Shown piece after piece: positions 19,651 to 28,438 of a DNA stretch of 64,000 nt. A program made the translations under genes and the position numbers. Numbering within the stretch: the first letter of the stretch is position 1; every line of letters begins with the position of its first letter. Source of the stretch: Serratia silvae (lineage in GTDB: Bacteria > Pseudomonadota > Gammaproteobacteria > Enterobacterales > Enterobacteriaceae); NCBI RefSeq assembly GCF_023282985.1, contig NZ_JAGQDC010000007.1:148893-212892 (forward strand), written 5' to 3'. The notes below the pieces were generated by a model that had not been told where the DNA came from, did no database searches, and worked only from the letters and a program-made list of their open reading frames with translations.

Positions 19651-20154
19651 TCAGCTCAGCACGGCCTGCGGTGCTGACGGGGTAGCTAACCTTTTGGCAT
19701 AGGCCAGATCGTAAACGTCATAGAAATCAATCTCTCCCTTGTTGGCGATGATTTCCTGCATACGGGTTTTCAACACCGAATTCACCGTAGGTTCGTTCAA
19801 CAGAGCCTGGATGGCCTGCGGCGATAATGCGCGTGTAAAGTACCATTCCCCATTGTAACAGACTCGCAGATCCAGCACGCCGATATCCTCAAAGCGGTAA
19901 ACCGGTTTGATTTCAATCAGCAGCATGGCAAACATAAACAGAACAAAGGCAGTAAAACCCAGGAATGAATACAGCCCCATGTAGGGCACTGGGTACATCA
20001 CCGCGATCACCGCAAAATAGCCAGCGAACATGGCAAAACATAACCAACGGTGGGTACGTGCAAACTCGCTGTTAAAACGCGGCTTACCATCACGCCCTTC
20101 CCGCCGGTTAATCTGTTCTATCTCTGCAACCAGGATGTTCTTAATCGTATCCAT
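19651..20154 (-). CDS. ylaC: inner membrane protein YlaC
   Basis: Inner-membrane protein of unknown function, family YlaC. The 167 residues show a basic head (NRREGRDGKPRFNSEFARTH), two adjacent helices (about residues 40-85), and the conserved soluble block YRFEDIGVLDLRVCYNGEWY followed by KGEIDFYDVYDLAYAK. These blocks align with E. coli YlaC (156 aa). The start at 20154 (MDTIKNILV) is chosen because AAGG lies 8 nt upstream; the first ATG at 20160 is too close to that site. Confidence 0.87.
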   Translation of the reverse strand: MDTIKNILVAEIEQINRREGRDGKPRFNSEFARTHRWLCFAMFAGYFAVIAVMYPVPYMGLYSFLGFTAFVLFMFAMLLIEIKPVYRFEDIGVLDLRVCYNGEWYFTRALSPQAIQALLNEPTVNSVLKTRMQEIIANKGEIDFYDVYDLAYAKRLATPSAPQAVLS

Positions 20155-20278
20155 CGCCATAACCTTAATGCCTCAGCGCATCGTTACTGTCACCAATCTT
20201 AGCCCAAGCTATCACAATGACAGTTTATTGAGGTAGATCAATTCCTGTATTAATTGCGGCAAACTGTTATAGCTCGGC

Positions 20279-20584
20279 TCAGCGTGATTGTGATGCCCTT
20301 CCCTGCCCCTGCGCGACCATAAACATACGTTGTGCCACGTCATCCGCCTGCTTGATTTTACGTTTCTGCGGTTCGTCACCGCGATGCGCAGCGCGCACAT
20401 AGGCGATTTCATGTGCCTGTTCGATCATCGAGATCACCTTGTCGCACGCTGTTTTATCCATATTACCCAATAGGGTGGTGATGATTGCCTGGTAGGCATT
20501 GGAGGCCGCAGTGAGTGCCTGTTCACGGGCTTCCAATGCCTCTATACGCTGCAAAAGAACTTGAAGCAGTTCGGTATCAGACAT
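20279..20584 (-). CDS. coiled-coil-like small protein, 101 aa, unknown
   Basis: I do not recognise this gene. The product begins MSDTELLQVLLQRIEALEAR, a clear heptad-like leucine pattern, continues with LLGNMDKTACDKVISMIEQA and ends in a basic Gln/Arg-rich tail. It looks soluble and helical, perhaps dimeric. GGAGGTG sits just before the ATG at 20584, which settles the start against a GTG four codons earlier. It is downstream-proximal to ylaC in the same direction, 124 bases apart from its start. Function unknown. Confidence 0.75.
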   Translation of the reverse strand: MSDTELLQVLLQRIEALEAREQALTAASNAYQAIITTLLGNMDKTACDKVISMIEQAHEIAYVRAAHRGDEPQKRKIKQADDVAQRMFMVAQGQGRASQSR

Positions 20585-20728
20585 ATCCACCTCCACTAAC
20601 CGGGCAACGCTGCCTGTAATAAGTGTAGCAAGGGTTGCGCTATCATGATGGGTTTCAATATGTTGCTACTGGGATAGAATAGCGGGACATCCTCTGGAAC
20701 CTTCAATACCTATAACAAAGAGCATCAC

Positions 20729-20884
20729 ATGCTATCGAAACATTACCGCTCGATCCCGTTGTTAGCCACGTTATTGCTTTGCGCTTGTACTGCCTCACAA
20801 AGCAGCGTTGAAAGACACGCCCGCCATGCCACTTATCAGTTGGCAAATGCGCATTTCGCCCCCATCCCTCAGACAATCCTGTAG
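20729..20884 (+). CDS. small putative lipoprotein, 51 aa
   Basis: Short frame with an N-terminal lipoprotein signal: MLSKHYRSIPLLATLLLCAC, where the final Cys would be lipidated after the L-C-A box. The mature part, TASQSSVERHARHATYQLAN and a few more residues, is small and His/Ala-rich. The ribosome site is weak. Such tiny outer-membrane lipoproteins are common in enterics, but I cannot name this one. It precedes the proP leader in the same direction. Confidence 0.5.
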   Translation: MLSKHYRSIPLLATLLLCACTASQSSVERHARHATYQLANAHFAPIPQTIL

Positions 20885-20987
20885 CAAAAGCCACTGAAAA
20901 ACATAACATTTTTTACTCAATTTGATTCAAACCCCAGATAACGCTAAGCTATATGACAAGAAAAACTAATCCTAAGGATGACATTTT

Positions 20988-21140
20988 TTGTTTAAAACTC
21001 TATTTATTGTGATGAGACTCTCAGAAAAAAGCCAAAAGGAAAATCTTCAAAACAGAGGTGACATTAGCCTGACTGATATCTTGACCAATAAAAATGAGCG
21101 GGCCGACGAACTCGCCTACGATCAATTTTGCATGGGATGA
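20988..21140 (+). CDS. upstream reading frame in the proP leader, 50 aa
   Basis: A frame from TTG at 20988 (AAGGA nine bases upstream) runs 50 codons and stops at 21140, three bases before the proP ATG. It reads (M)FKTLFIVMRLSEKSQ and later DISLTDILTNKNERADELAY. An internal ATG at 21012 would give 42 residues. The proP ribosome site (GGGATGA) lies inside its last codons, so ribosomes finishing this frame would stop on the proP start. Whether it is translated is unproven; no family is recognised. Confidence 0.42.
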   Translation: MFKTLFIVMRLSEKSQKENLQNRGDISLTDILTNKNERADELAYDQFCMG

Positions 21141-21143
21141 TTT

Positions 21144-22646
21144 ATGAAGCTAAGAAAAAAAAAGCATAAACCACTACAGATTAATGACATCACTATTATT
21201 GATGACAGCAAGTTAAAGAAAGCCATTACCGCCGCCGCATTAGGCAACGCCATGGAATGGTTTGACTTCGGTGTTTACGGCTTTGTCGCCTACGCACTTG
21301 GCCAGGTGTTCTTCCCTGGCGCCACGCCCGGCGTGCAGATGATTGCCGCTCTGGCCACCTTCTCGGTTCCTTTCCTGGTACGTCCTTTGGGCGGCGTCTT
21401 CTTCGGTGCCATGGGCGATAAATTCGGCCGCCAGAAAGTGTTATCCATCACCATCATTATTATGGCGATCAGTACCTTCTGTATCGGCCTGATCCCGTCC
21501 CACGCCTCAATTGGCATCTGGGCCCCTATCCTGCTGTTGCTGGCCAAACTGGCACAGGGCTTCTCCGTCGGTGGGGAGTATTCTGGCGCAGCCATCTTTG
21601 TGGCCGAGTATTCACCAGACCGTAAACGCGGATTTATGGGCAGCTGGCTCGACTTTGGCTCCATCGCCGGCTTCGTATTAGGGGCTGGTGTGGTGGTACT
21701 TATCTCCAGCATCGTGGGTGAGGCTAACTTCCTCGACTGGGGCTGGCGTATTCCGTTCTTCCTGGCAGCACCGCTGGGTGTGATTGGCCTGTATTTGCGT
21801 CACGCCCTGGAAGAAACGCCAGCGTTCCAGCAGCATATGGACAAAATGGAACAGAACGATCGTGCGGCAATTGAGAACCCGCCGAAGACTTCGTTCAAAG
21901 AGATCGCCACCAAGCACTGGAGAAGCCTGCTGGTATGCGTAGGTATCGTGATCTCGACCAACGTGACCTACTACATGCTGTTGACCTACATGCCAAGCTA
22001 CCTGTCGCATAACCTGCACTATTCCGAAGACCACGGCGTGCTGATTATCATTGCCATCATGCTAGGTATGTTGTTCGTCCAGCCACTGGTCGGCATGACC
22101 AGCGACCGCATTGGCCGTAGACCCTTCATCATTGGCGGTAGCGTCGGCCTGCTGTTGCTGGCCATCCCTAGCTTTATCTTGATCAACAGTAACGTTATTG
22201 GCCTGATTTTTGTTGGCCTGTTGATACTGGCCGTGTTGCTCAACTCCTTTATCGGGGTGATGGCCTCCATTCTGCCTGCGATGTTCCCTACTCACATCCG
22301 TTACAGCGCGCTGGCGATTTCATTCAATATCTCGGTACTGATTGCGGGTGTCACACCAACGCTGGCCGCCTGGCTGGTTGAAACCACCGGCAACCTGTAT
22401 ATGCCAGCCTATTATCTGATGGTGGTGGCAGCGATTGGCCTGGTTACCGGCCTGTATATGAAAGAAACGGCCAACAAGCCGCTGCGCGGTGCTGCTCCTG
22501 CCGCCTCTGACCGCTCAGAAGCCAAAGAGCTGCTGCAGGAAACTTACGATAATATCGAGCAGAAAGTCGAAGATATCAGCCAGCAAATCGCCGATTTGGA
22601 GAAGAAAAAGCAAACGCTGATCGACCAGCATCCTAAACTGGATTAA
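21144..22646 (+). CDS. proP: osmosensing proline/betaine:H+ symporter ProP
   Basis: MFS osmolyte transporter of the inner membrane that senses osmotic rise and imports proline, glycine betaine and ectoine. Exactly 500 residues as in E. coli. Twelve helices include ALGNAMEWFDFGVYGFVAYA and the MFS loop GDKFGRQK. After the last helix comes a long hydrophilic tail whose end (EETYDNIEQKVEDISQQIADLEKKK-type heptads, residues about 460-495) is the antiparallel coiled coil that tunes the osmotic threshold. A strong terminator follows. The upstream 50-codon frame may couple its translation. Confidence 0.97.
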   Translation: MKLRKKKHKPLQINDITIIDDSKLKKAITAAALGNAMEWFDFGVYGFVAYALGQVFFPGATPGVQMIAALATFSVPFLVRPLGGVFFGAMGDKFGRQKVLSITIIIMAISTFCIGLIPSHASIGIWAPILLLLAKLAQGFSVGGEYSGAAIFVAEYSPDRKRGFMGSWLDFGSIAGFVLGAGVVVLISSIVGEANFLDWGWRIPFFLAAPLGVIGLYLRHALEETPAFQQHMDKMEQNDRAAIENPPKTSFKEIATKHWRSLLVCVGIVISTNVTYYMLLTYMPSYLSHNLHYSEDHGVLIIIAIMLGMLFVQPLVGMTSDRIGRRPFIIGGSVGLLLLAIPSFILINSNVIGLIFVGLLILAVLLNSFIGVMASILPAMFPTHIRYSALAISFNISVLIAGVTPTLAAWLVETTGNLYMPAYYLMVVAAIGLVTGLYMKETANKPLRGAAPAASDRSEAKELLQETYDNIEQKVEDISQQIADLEKKKQTLIDQHPKLD

Positions 22647-22665
22647 TTCTCCACTCTGAACAAAC

Positions 22666-22704
22666 AGGCCAGAGCTCGTTAGCCAAACGACTCTGGCCTT
22701 TTTA
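22666..22704 (+). terminator. intrinsic terminator of proP
   Basis: Nine-base arms AGGCCAGAG / CTCTGGCCT with a 16-base loop and a T-run, starting 19 bases past the stop. Confidence 0.88.
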
Positions 22705-22916
22705 TTTCTCTCAATGGGCACAGCATGAAGCCGATCAAGATTTTGTCAGCGGCCTCGTTCTGTTGGCTTCCCCCCACGAACATGCCAACTTGCCATGACT
22801 ATTCAGGAAGGCCGTAGTTATCTGGTTCGGATACCTCATTGCTCTGCGCGCCCTTAACTTCAACAGTAATAATCAAGGGGTGCCCTTGCCCGCCCGGCTT
22901 TTCAATCCCGTCGCCA

Positions 22917-23137
22917 TGTACCAAGGATTGCCAAACGACGTCTATTTTATTGCCTTAGCCAGGTTTGTTCTTGGCCTTGGCAATTTCATCATACCGTTCA
23001 TGGTACTGCTGTTAACGCAAAAATTAGGCCATTCAACAATCGTTACAAGCGCCCTGGCGATGGGAGTCACCGCACTCTATCTTTTAGGGAATCTAATCGA
23101 CGGCAAGGTGTCCGATAGTTTCGCTTATAAGAAGTAG
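22917..23137 (+). pseudogene. MFS transporter remnant (N-terminal helices)
   Basis: About 72 residues resembling the first two helices of an MFS exporter: LPNDVYFIALARFVLGLGNF, then PFMVLLLTQKLGHS and a degraded loop GNLIDGKVSDSFAYKK in place of the usual G-x-L-x-D-R-x-G-R-K. The frame then stops and none of the remaining ten helices is present downstream. ATG at 22917 is the likely old start. It lies at the left side of the fimbrial segment. Confidence 0.68.
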
Positions 23138-23806
23138 CCATATTTTATGGTTCAGGCTGTGATTGGATGCAGGATAGCCATTTTTTCTCCCATACATGGT
23201 CTAGTAGTTCATCCTGATGCATCGGTTACCCCTGGGTCTTAACAAGCTCGATAACTCGCCTGCCTTCAACTCAGATAAAATATCACTTACTCCTTCTTTA
23301 CGCCCCGTAAATTTCACTAAAAAAAACCCACCAAGGTTTATTACCTAACATTCAGAAACCAGCAATCGCTTACCGCAAATCAATCCCTAGTCACATGCGG
23401 CATGACCGCACTTTAAACTCGAGCATTTAAAATAATACCGATTATCTTAATACCTAGCCAGTTCATTTGTTACGACCTGTCCAAAGCATATAATACTGAA
23501 ATTGCGTGATTTTTAGGTAATTTTTAGCATATGATTTTATTAAATGTTAATTATATTAATTATGTCCCAATGAAAACCATTTTCGCTTAAAGTACTTAGC
23601 ATCTGGAAAATGCCAAGTGTTGTAGGCCAAACCGGATAAAAACAAGTAGCCGCGTGTTAAATCAAGCAAATGGCAATATCCAATGAGTCAGATATAGAAG
23701 AGAATAATTATTCGTATTTGTTTTTTTCTTATCAGGCCTTGTTCGCTTGAATATATGATGCAACATCCTCTCGAAGGATAAGTGGATCCCCACATGGAGA
23801 AATGTA
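23138..23806. other. AT-rich region upstream of the fimbrial operon
   Basis: 669 bases of low GC without a convincing gene. The most AT-rich part (about 23440-23590) is the kind of sequence bound by H-NS and is where a fimbrial promoter would be expected, but no specific -35/-10 pair or operator could be assigned with confidence. No inverted repeats suggesting an invertible switch were noticed. Confidence 0.5.
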
Positions 23807-24343
23807 ATGAAATTTAATAAATTAACACTGATGTTAGGTATGAGCCTGTTTATCGGTTCTGGCGTTGCCAACGCAGCACCAAGTAATCAGATACCCAAAA
23901 CCATTCACCTGACGGCTCAAATTAACGATTCTTTGTTTGTGTCTAAACCCGATGGTTCCAGCTGGTATGACGTTGAAGAAATCAAGCCGGTGGATTATAA
24001 GCAGCAGAAATTTGCTAAAACTCTACCGATCCGTATTTGGAGTAAAAATGAGTCATTTAAGGTGACGTTGGCACAGCCATTGAAAATGAGCAATGGTAAT
24101 TATGAAATGCCAAATGCCAAAGTCACCATTGATACCAGCGCTGGCGCCAAGGAATTAGCCACCGGCACCGCGCTTGAAGTCAAACAAACGACAAAGTCCG
24201 GCACCGAATATGACCAGGTTTACAATCTTAATATCGCGATGGACGCGCCTACTGCTGTCGACAGCAGGAGCACCAACGGCAACTACAGCGGCGATTTAGT
24301 GATGTTGTTTGAGCCTAGCGTTAGCGCAGCAGGAGGGGAATAA
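23807..24343 (+). CDS. CS1-type major fimbrial subunit
   Basis: Secreted pilin of the alternate chaperone-usher (alpha-fimbria, CS1/CFA/I/cable pilus) class. The 178 residues start with a signal peptide ending GSGVANA. The mature N-terminus APSNQIPKTIHLTAQINDSL acts as the donor strand for the next subunit in this class; the C-terminal strand NGNYSGDLVMLFEP is the family ending. There are no cysteines in the mature part, as expected. GGAG precedes the ATG. First gene of the operon and separated from the usher by a hairpin, consistent with high expression. Confidence 0.87.
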   Translation: MKFNKLTLMLGMSLFIGSGVANAAPSNQIPKTIHLTAQINDSLFVSKPDGSSWYDVEEIKPVDYKQQKFAKTLPIRIWSKNESFKVTLAQPLKMSNGNYEMPNAKVTIDTSAGAKELATGTALEVKQTTKSGTEYDQVYNLNIAMDAPTAVDSRSTNGNYSGDLVMLFEPSVSAAGGE

Positions 24344-24352
24344 CCCCTGCCA

Positions 24353-24378
24353 GGCCACTTTGCGTTGCCAAAGTGGCC
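24353..24378 (+). terminator. hairpin between major subunit and usher genes
   Basis: Perfect ten-base arms GGCCACTTTG / CAAAGTGGCC with a six-base loop, ten bases after the pilin stop and without a T-run. Such hairpins in fimbrial operons stop 3' decay and leave more pilin than usher message. Confidence 0.7.
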
Positions 24379-24422
24379 ATTAAAACCGGTCATAGCTTGA
24401 ATCTGCAGGGAATGCATACTTA

Positions 24423-26717
24423 ATGAGCATCAAGGAAAACACACTTTCTGTAAAAGGAAGAAGTTACCTGGTGTTATGCCAGTCAACCTTCCTGACGTTT
24501 ATGATCACCATTCAGGCTCAGGCCAGCGATCAGCTTAAATTCGTTTACGGTGTTCCCGCAGGCTTTAGCGAATCTGAAATTGATGACTCAGCAAAATACG
24601 TTGCCACCATGGATGGTAACACCTTACCCGATTTTATTAGCTATTCACCGCAGTTGAACAAATTGAGTTTTGATCACCAAAAATATCGCCGCAACGCCGT
24701 CACGCCTGAGGTCATAGCCAAATTACAGAAAATACTCGATCAACTGGACTATAAACAGTGCCAGAACGGCTGTGATCTGATGATTGCTGGCGAACACGTG
24801 ACAGTGGATAAAGCACGTCGCGCCATCACCTTGCGCAGCAGTGAAAGTGATTATATCCGGCCAACCACATCCTGGAGCCTGGTACATAACCAAAACGTGG
24901 ATATCCGAGCGGCCAGCGATAATTATCGCGCCATGAACATCAATGGTAATGCCTGGCTGGGCATGCCAAAGCAGAGTTTTGCCTATCTCCACTGGTACGC
25001 CAGCCGCACCCGAATGATCGACAACCGTAGTCACAATCAGGGTATTTCGACGTTCTATCTGCAGAAAAACCTCGCCTCGACCTATCTGCGAGCAGGCAGA
25101 CAGAACAGCATCGACTATAACTCAGGTAGCGTGAGCACCATGCTTGCCCCCAGTTTTGATCAATTTGTTACCTTGGGCAGCCAGTCGAACCTGCGTGTCA
25201 ATGACGACAACGGGGAACTGGTGTTGTTCTCAACCGATGAGGGTAACTATGAGTTCTATCGTAATGGGCGCATGATCCTCAAGCGCCCGGCGGTATTGGG
25301 ACGCAATGCGATCAATCTCGACGATTTACCCGGCGGTTACTATTCGGTTGAGATCCGTCTGGTCGATCGCAATGGTAATATCATCAACCGTGAAAATCAT
25401 CCTATTAGCAACGTCAACTTCAATGGTTTTCCGGGATATGTCGCGTGGCACCTGACGGCAGGCAGAGATCTGAGTACAGATGGGCATTTGTTGGAAGCAG
25501 GGCTCAGCCGCGATCTTCGGTGGTTTTTCTTCAATGGCACCGCTATCAGAGGCTCGCAGAGAAAATGGGCCGCTGAAGGGAATATCAGCCGTCCTGAAAC
25601 AATTGGGGATATCCAGGTCACCCAAACTCTGGGAGTGATGAGTGGTGAAAAAGGCACCGGGGGTTATCTCAACCTTGCTCTAAACGGTAATGAACTGGGT
25701 AACCTTTCCTACAGCCGTTATCTAAATAATCACGTTTCACATTATAGCTATGGCTCATCAAGCAGCGCTTTTTCTTACAGCCGTGGGTTGGGCGGTGCTC
25801 TGTTGGCTTACAACTACAGCCGTTACTCCAACAGCGAAGCGCATCAACTTGAAGCACGCTGGAACTATCGCCCCAACGGGTTATGGTCGACCTTCTCGTT
25901 GGGCGTGCAAAAAGGAGGGTTCCAGCAATCCGCAGCGAACTACGGAGTTTACTTCAACACCACCTGGACGCTGGATCGCGTACAGGGCAGTTTCTCTGCC
26001 GCCCGTTCTGGAGGGCAAACCCAGCTCAGCGGAGATTATCGTCATGCCGATACCGATACCTATGGCACCACTACGTTGGGTACCACGGTCAGCCGTATCA
26101 GCAATACCAACAACGTTAATCTGTATGCCACCCGCGAAGGTAGCCGTGGCGATGTATCACTCAATCTCGGGCACCACAACAACAGCAATAATGCCGACTT
26201 GAACTACCGCGGTATGGTCGCTGCCAACGCCCACGGGATGGCTTTTGGCCGCTACAGCAACAGTGGTGCTGCAATGCTGATCTCGACTCCAGCGTTGCAA
26301 GGAATGGACTACGGCTTTGACGTTGAAGGTTCTCCCGTTGGCAGTGGTGGCACTTACGCGGTACCGATCAGCAGCTATCAGGATATTGCTTTTGCGCGAG
26401 TCAATAGCCAGGGAAGCACACAGGATATGAACGTTGAAATCCCCGCCAACATTACCCGAGCCCATCCCGGCCAGGTTTATAGCGCCAAGGCCAGCGTTGA
26501 TATCAACCTGCTTTACCATGGTTTTCTGCAAGACGCACAAGGGGAACCGGTGAGCGGAACCATTCTTGAAACCGGCGATATTGCCTACCCTAATGGCCTG
26601 TTCTCCATTGCCAGCAAACTGCTGTTGCCAACCATCGACGTCGAAAATAATCGCCGTCGCTTTCGTTGCGATCTGAGCAAGCCGCATAACAACGTTTACC
26701 CCTGTTCGCCACTGTAG
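24423..26717 (+). CDS. outer-membrane usher, TcfC/CfaC type
   Basis: Outer-membrane beta-barrel that exports and orders fimbrial subunits. The 764 residues open with a long leader (signal end near MITIQAQAS) and then LKFVYGVPAGFSESEI, an N-domain typical of the CFA/I-class ushers. The middle shows barrel-like alternation with many aromatic girdle residues, including a plug-like segment DDLPGGYYSVEIRLVDRNGN. The C-terminal part holds beta-sandwich sequence and two Cys in FRCDLSKPHNNVYPCSPL. It is somewhat shorter than the usual 850-880 residues. Confidence 0.85.
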   Translation: MSIKENTLSVKGRSYLVLCQSTFLTFMITIQAQASDQLKFVYGVPAGFSESEIDDSAKYVATMDGNTLPDFISYSPQLNKLSFDHQKYRRNAVTPEVIAKLQKILDQLDYKQCQNGCDLMIAGEHVTVDKARRAITLRSSESDYIRPTTSWSLVHNQNVDIRAASDNYRAMNINGNAWLGMPKQSFAYLHWYASRTRMIDNRSHNQGISTFYLQKNLASTYLRAGRQNSIDYNSGSVSTMLAPSFDQFVTLGSQSNLRVNDDNGELVLFSTDEGNYEFYRNGRMILKRPAVLGRNAINLDDLPGGYYSVEIRLVDRNGNIINRENHPISNVNFNGFPGYVAWHLTAGRDLSTDGHLLEAGLSRDLRWFFFNGTAIRGSQRKWAAEGNISRPETIGDIQVTQTLGVMSGEKGTGGYLNLALNGNELGNLSYSRYLNNHVSHYSYGSSSSAFSYSRGLGGALLAYNYSRYSNSEAHQLEARWNYRPNGLWSTFSLGVQKGGFQQSAANYGVYFNTTWTLDRVQGSFSAARSGGQTQLSGDYRHADTDTYGTTTLGTTVSRISNTNNVNLYATREGSRGDVSLNLGHHNNSNNADLNYRGMVAANAHGMAFGRYSNSGAAMLISTPALQGMDYGFDVEGSPVGSGGTYAVPISSYQDIAFARVNSQGSTQDMNVEIPANITRAHPGQVYSAKASVDINLLYHGFLQDAQGEPVSGTILETGDIAYPNGLFSIASKLLLPTIDVENNRRRFRCDLSKPHNNVYPCSPL

Positions 26718-26745
26718 TGCCGAACATCGCCTTACCGGAGCTTTT

Positions 26746-27414
26746 ATGAAGAAGATACTCTCTCTCATTACCCTGTTGGTCAGCCTGAGCGCAACCGCAG
26801 GGCCACAATTAATGGTAACCCCCGTCAGCCTCAAAGTGTTCAATCACCACGAACAACGCGTGTCGGTGCGTAACACTGGCGATGCTCCACTTTACCTCTC
26901 CATCTCATTGGCAAAGGTGAACAACCCCGGCGAAGTACAGGAACATAAGACGCTCATTAGCCAGCTCCCGCATCCAGAACTGATGGCTACACCCAATAAG
27001 TTGACGCTCGGCCCTAATCAGTCACGCGATATCCTGCTCACCTCACTGCAAGAACCTGCCAACGAGACGGTATATCGTTTATATGTGGTGCCGGTTAAAT
27101 CTTTGAATATTAGCGGAACACCAGACAACAAAATTACCGCCCCTTTAACGCTTTCGGTAGGTTATGGCGTATTGATTCGCCATCTTCCTGCCCCGGCTAA
27201 TCAGCGTAGTGCATTTGATCACCGTTGCAGCGCTGGTGAACTCACTTTGTATAACCGCGGTAATGTTCGCCTGCTACTGAGCCAGATTAAAACGGCGTCC
27301 AGCCAAGCTGTACCTAACGTGTTGGCACTCTTCCCCGGCACGCCGCAAACGTTGAAAACCAGGCAACTGAGCGGAGAACTGGACGGTAAGCGGGTGGAAA
27401 TAGCATGTCCGTAA
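26746..27414 (+). CDS. periplasmic fimbrial chaperone 1 (two-domain)
   Basis: PapD-like chaperone of the alternate chaperone-usher class, 222 residues. Signal peptide MKKILSLITLLVSLSATAG precedes an Ig-like N-domain (LMVTPVSLKVFNHHEQRVSV, then LGPNQSRDILLTSL on the G1-type strand) and a smaller C-domain with two Cys (DHRCSAGELTLYNRGNVRLL and VEIACP). It carries subunits across the periplasm by donating a strand. It overlaps the next gene by 10 bases. Confidence 0.83.
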   Translation: MKKILSLITLLVSLSATAGPQLMVTPVSLKVFNHHEQRVSVRNTGDAPLYLSISLAKVNNPGEVQEHKTLISQLPHPELMATPNKLTLGPNQSRDILLTSLQEPANETVYRLYVVPVKSLNISGTPDNKITAPLTLSVGYGVLIRHLPAPANQRSAFDHRCSAGELTLYNRGNVRLLLSQIKTASSQAVPNVLALFPGTPQTLKTRQLSGELDGKRVEIACP

Positions 27415-27878
27415 ATTTCTGCTGCAGATTTGGCCTGTTGGCCCCCCTGCTGTTCATACCAAACAGCTATGCGGGGGGGAAATTAAGCCTCTCGCAAGCT
27501 GAGCTGACCATCAAACCGCAGGCTCGTTTACCAGAGCTGGTGGTAGAAAACCAGGGCGATGGGCCTCTGTATCTGGATGTCACGCAACAGCTGCTGACCA
27601 ACCCGGGATCTCAGCCAGAAACGTTGGTCGATATAGGCAATACCGAGTCACCTTCACTGCTGGTGACGCCCTCTCGCCTAACCCTCGGCCCTGGGCAAAA
27701 AAGAAATATGCAATTGCGCGTGCTTGCACAACCGGAGAAAACGCAGGTATGGCGTATCACCTTCCGGCCACAACAGAAAATGCATGTTGTCACCGATGGA
27801 GTTGCCGCTACCCGTGCGCCGCTGCGGATCAGTATTGGCTATGGCGTAGTGATTTATCAGGCAGGGGGTCAACGATGA
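27405..27878 (+). CDS. single-domain fimbrial chaperone-like protein
   Basis: 157-residue paralogue of the neighbouring chaperones, with signal peptide (CCRFGLLAPLLFIPNSYA) and only the N-terminal Ig-like domain: LLTNPGSQPETL and LTLGPGQKRNMQLRVL correspond to VNNPGE and LTLGPNQSRD of chaperone 1. It ends after IGYGVVIYQAGGQR, exactly where the others pass to their second domain, so the C-domain is absent. The ends overlap both neighbours, so the short form is part of a tight operon and not an obvious frameshift product. Confidence 0.75.
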   Translation: MSVNFCCRFGLLAPLLFIPNSYAGGKLSLSQAELTIKPQARLPELVVENQGDGPLYLDVTQQLLTNPGSQPETLVDIGNTESPSLLVTPSRLTLGPGQKRNMQLRVLAQPEKTQVWRITFRPQQKMHVVTDGVAATRAPLRISIGYGVVIYQAGGQR

Positions 27879-28438
27879 AAATAAGTTGTTCAACAGCCTG
27901 TACGCTACTCGTGGCATTATTGACCTCAGCCTTGAGCTCCAGGGCCGACGCCGCGGTGGTCATGGTGAAAGGGAAAACCACCAGTAGCATCAGCGCAACC
28001 GTCGTGAAGCGCAACCAACTGGTCGTCACTGACGCCAACGGTGGCTGGTACCAACAGGAAATGGAGATGTTTCAATATGGCGCAGCGAACTCCCCTTACA
28101 AAATCGAGCTGCCACTGCGGATCACCTCCAGCAACGGCACTTTTCAGGTAACTGTGGATGAAGCATTAATACTCCGCCATACGCAAACGCCGACCCTACA
28201 ATTTCAGGCCGCTGAGATCGGCATGGCGAGTGTGGAAGGTAGCGTTCAGGCATTGGCAGTCGGCCGACCAACCGTATTCCATAATCCCCCAGCGGCACAA
28301 CCGTTGCAAGACAGCATCGGCGATTACCGTCTCCACATTGATGCTTTGCCACCCAAAGGCGATTTCAAAACCACCGCGGGTATTTATCAAGGGGAATTGA
28401 AACTCACTTTCGAACCGGTGGCAAAAGCAGAACAATGA
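27875..28438 (+). CDS. second CS1-like fimbrial subunit (minor)
   Basis: 187-residue secreted protein resembling the major pilin in layout. Signal peptide MKISCSTACTLLVALL ends near SSRADA; mature N-terminus AVVMVKGKTTSSISATVVKR provides the donor-strand-like segment; the C-terminus GIYQGELKLTFEPVAK matches the NYSGDLVMLFEP ending of the major subunit. The true start is the ATG at 27875, overlapping the previous stop by four bases (ATGA). Probably a minor or terminator subunit; the role is inferred from position. Confidence 0.72.
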   Translation: MKISCSTACTLLVALLTSALSSRADAAVVMVKGKTTSSISATVVKRNQLVVTDANGGWYQQEMEMFQYGAANSPYKIELPLRITSSNGTFQVTVDEALILRHTQTPTLQFQAAEIGMASVEGSVQALAVGRPTVFHNPPAAQPLQDSIGDYRLHIDALPPKGDFKTTAGIYQGELKLTFEPVAKAEQ

